From Bacteroidales bacterium UBA4912 (GTDB lineage: Bacteria; Bacteroidota; Bacteroidia; Bacteroidales; Dysgonomonadaceae): 42,430 nt of DNA. Below, in pieces: positions 41,561 to 42,430 of this stretch; positions within the stretch are counted from its first letter, which is position 1, and each line of letters begins with the position of its first letter. The stretch is from positions 1 to 42,430 of the forward strand of contig DHCC01000092.1 of NCBI GenBank assembly GCA_002398875.1, given 5' to 3'. The position numbers were made by a program, and so were the translations under genes. The notes beneath the pieces are model-generated. The model saw only the letters and a list, made by a program, of their open reading frames with translations. It was not told the origin of the DNA and did not search any database.

Positions 41561-42430
41561 TTAATCAGCCTTAAACTCTGGTTTATGTTTGTATTTAAAA
41601 AGGATTCCAAATAAAATTGCTACTAGTAATGCATATCCTGCAAATATAAACCAAACACTCTCCCAATCACCTACCATAAGAGATTTAGTCTGCCCGTTAA
41701 CAACAACATCCTGCCATGATGTAAACTGATTTACAACCCACTGTGCACCTAAAGTACCGATTGTGGCACCAATACCATTGGTCATCAGCATAAACATGCC
41801 TTGCGCGCTTGACCTGATATGATGAGGTGTCTCTTTGTCGACAAATAGTGAGCCTGAAACATTGAAGAAATCAAATGCAACACCATAAACCAACATTGAA
41901 AGAATCAACAACCATAAGCCGTTACCAGGATTGCCCAATCCAAATAGCCCAAACCGAAGCACCCATGCAAACATAGCTATCAAGATAACTTTCTTTATAC
42001 CGTATTTACTTAAAAAATAAGGTATCAGCAATATACAAAGCGCTTCTGAAATTTGAGACAATGAGATAAGAATATTAGAGTGCTGAACACCAAATGTATT
42101 GGAATACTGAGGGTCAGCCTCAAAACTGGCTATAAAAGGATTCGCAAATCCATTAGTGATCTGCAGAGATACACCAAGTAACATTGAGAAAATAAAGAAC
42201 AGAGCCATCTTTCTCTGTTTAAACAGTTTGAAAGCATCCAAACCAAGTCGCTGAGCCAGTGTTTTGTCATTCGTATCAGTGCTCACAGGACAGTTAGGCA
42301 ATGTGAATGAATATAAACCTAAAACTACTCCTAATATAGCACTAACGACGAATTGCATTGCAGTAGTCTGATATCCTAAAATATCTACAAACCACATACT
42401 GCAAATAAATCCAATAGTCCCAAAAACACG
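41561..42430 (-). CDS. Nucleoside:H+ symporter (NupG-like, MFS), cut by window edge
   Basis: The frame stays open to base 42430, and residues before the first ATG (RVFGTIGFICS) fit the family, so the N-terminal part lies outside the window. About 290 of the usual 410-420 residues are visible. Family marks: SQISEALCILLIPYFLSKYGIKK, FAWVLRFGLFGLGNPG, AFDFFNVSGSLFVDKETP and IRSSAQGMFMLMTNGIGA. NupG-type permeases import nucleosides with protons. It converges on the operon containing a nucleoside phosphorylase, giving a plausible uptake-plus-cleavage pair. Assignment to the NHS family is strong; substrate range is not known. Confidence 0.9.
   Translation of the reverse strand, partial: RVFGTIGFICSMWFVDILGYQTTAMQFVVSAILGVVLGLYSFTLPNCPVSTDTNDKTLAQRLGLDAFKLFKQRKMALFFIFSMLLGVSLQITNGFANPFIASFEADPQYSNTFGVQHSNILISLSQISEALCILLIPYFLSKYGIKKVILIAMFAWVLRFGLFGLGNPGNGLWLLILSMLVYGVAFDFFNVSGSLFVDKETPHHIRSSAQGMFMLMTNGIGATIGTLGAQWVVNQFTSWQDVVVNGQTKSLMVGDWESVWFIFAGYALLVAILFGILFKYKHKPEFKAD

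Overview
The window looks like a chromosomal segment of a member of the Bacteroidota, most likely order Bacteroidales (a Dysgonomonadaceae- or Porphyromonadaceae-like genome). This rests on AT-rich DNA, repeated TAnnTTTG -7 promoter elements in place of sigma-70 -10 boxes, few clear Shine-Dalgarno sites, and Bacteroidetes-type families: DUF4270 and DUF4488 lipoproteins, WbqC, a short NfeD with FloA, a two-lobed M16 protease, a long LepB and the KLSKRDGD form of GltX. No rRNA, tRNA, CRISPR array, phage or intact insertion sequence was seen. Almost everything is core or housekeeping. I did not find an obvious large undescribed system; the unusual signals are small ones in the intergenic gaps.

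Layout. 1-5282: end of a DUF418 membrane protein (cut by the window edge), a ROK regulator, O-acetylhomoserine sulfhydrylase, a DUF4488 lipoprotein and a coiled-coil membrane protein. 5344-13228, all minus strand: an SLC13-type transporter with RCK domains, NAD-dependent DNA ligase with an upstream outer-membrane protein, a MATE exporter, and panC-panD. 13426-15779, plus: a shortened starch-synthase-like protein and a DUF4270 lipoprotein. 15901-17873, minus: queG-ruvB. 17988-20161, plus: a flippase and a methyltransferase for surface glycans, converging on RNase R (20154-22301, minus). 22444-29035, plus: an SDR epimerase, dapB-lepB-wbqC, then gltX followed by a Stealth-family sugar-phosphate transferase; a second Stealth gene (29154-30107, minus) lies tail to tail with it. 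30301-33905: the c-di-AMP phosphodiesterase pgpH converging on guaA. 33906-34797: a gene-poor, decayed patch with 11-bp tandem repeats, a DUF2975 remnant and its partner YozG-like HTH gene. 34798-41447, plus: a five-gene operon (TPR/PD40 protein, NfeD, FloA, uridine phosphorylase, M16 protease) closed by a strong terminator. 41561-42430, minus: a NupG-type nucleoside permease cut by the window edge.

How they fit together. Cofactor and amino-acid supply (pantothenate, lysine/peptidoglycan via dapB, methionine via metY, GMP via guaA), DNA repair (ligA, ruvB), tRNA charging and modification (gltX, queG), RNA decay (rnr), second-messenger turnover (pgpH) and envelope functions (lepB, floA/nfeD, flippase, Stealth pair) are interleaved in short operons. 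Several starts were moved downstream of the longest open frame because the long version used TTG or GTG, or ran through a promoter-like element. The most intriguing non-coding signal is at about 10533-10650: a lone plus-strand promoter-like element, 11-bp repeats able to pair with a purine-rich start region, a nine-codon ORF and a terminator, together resembling a small RNA or leader gene.
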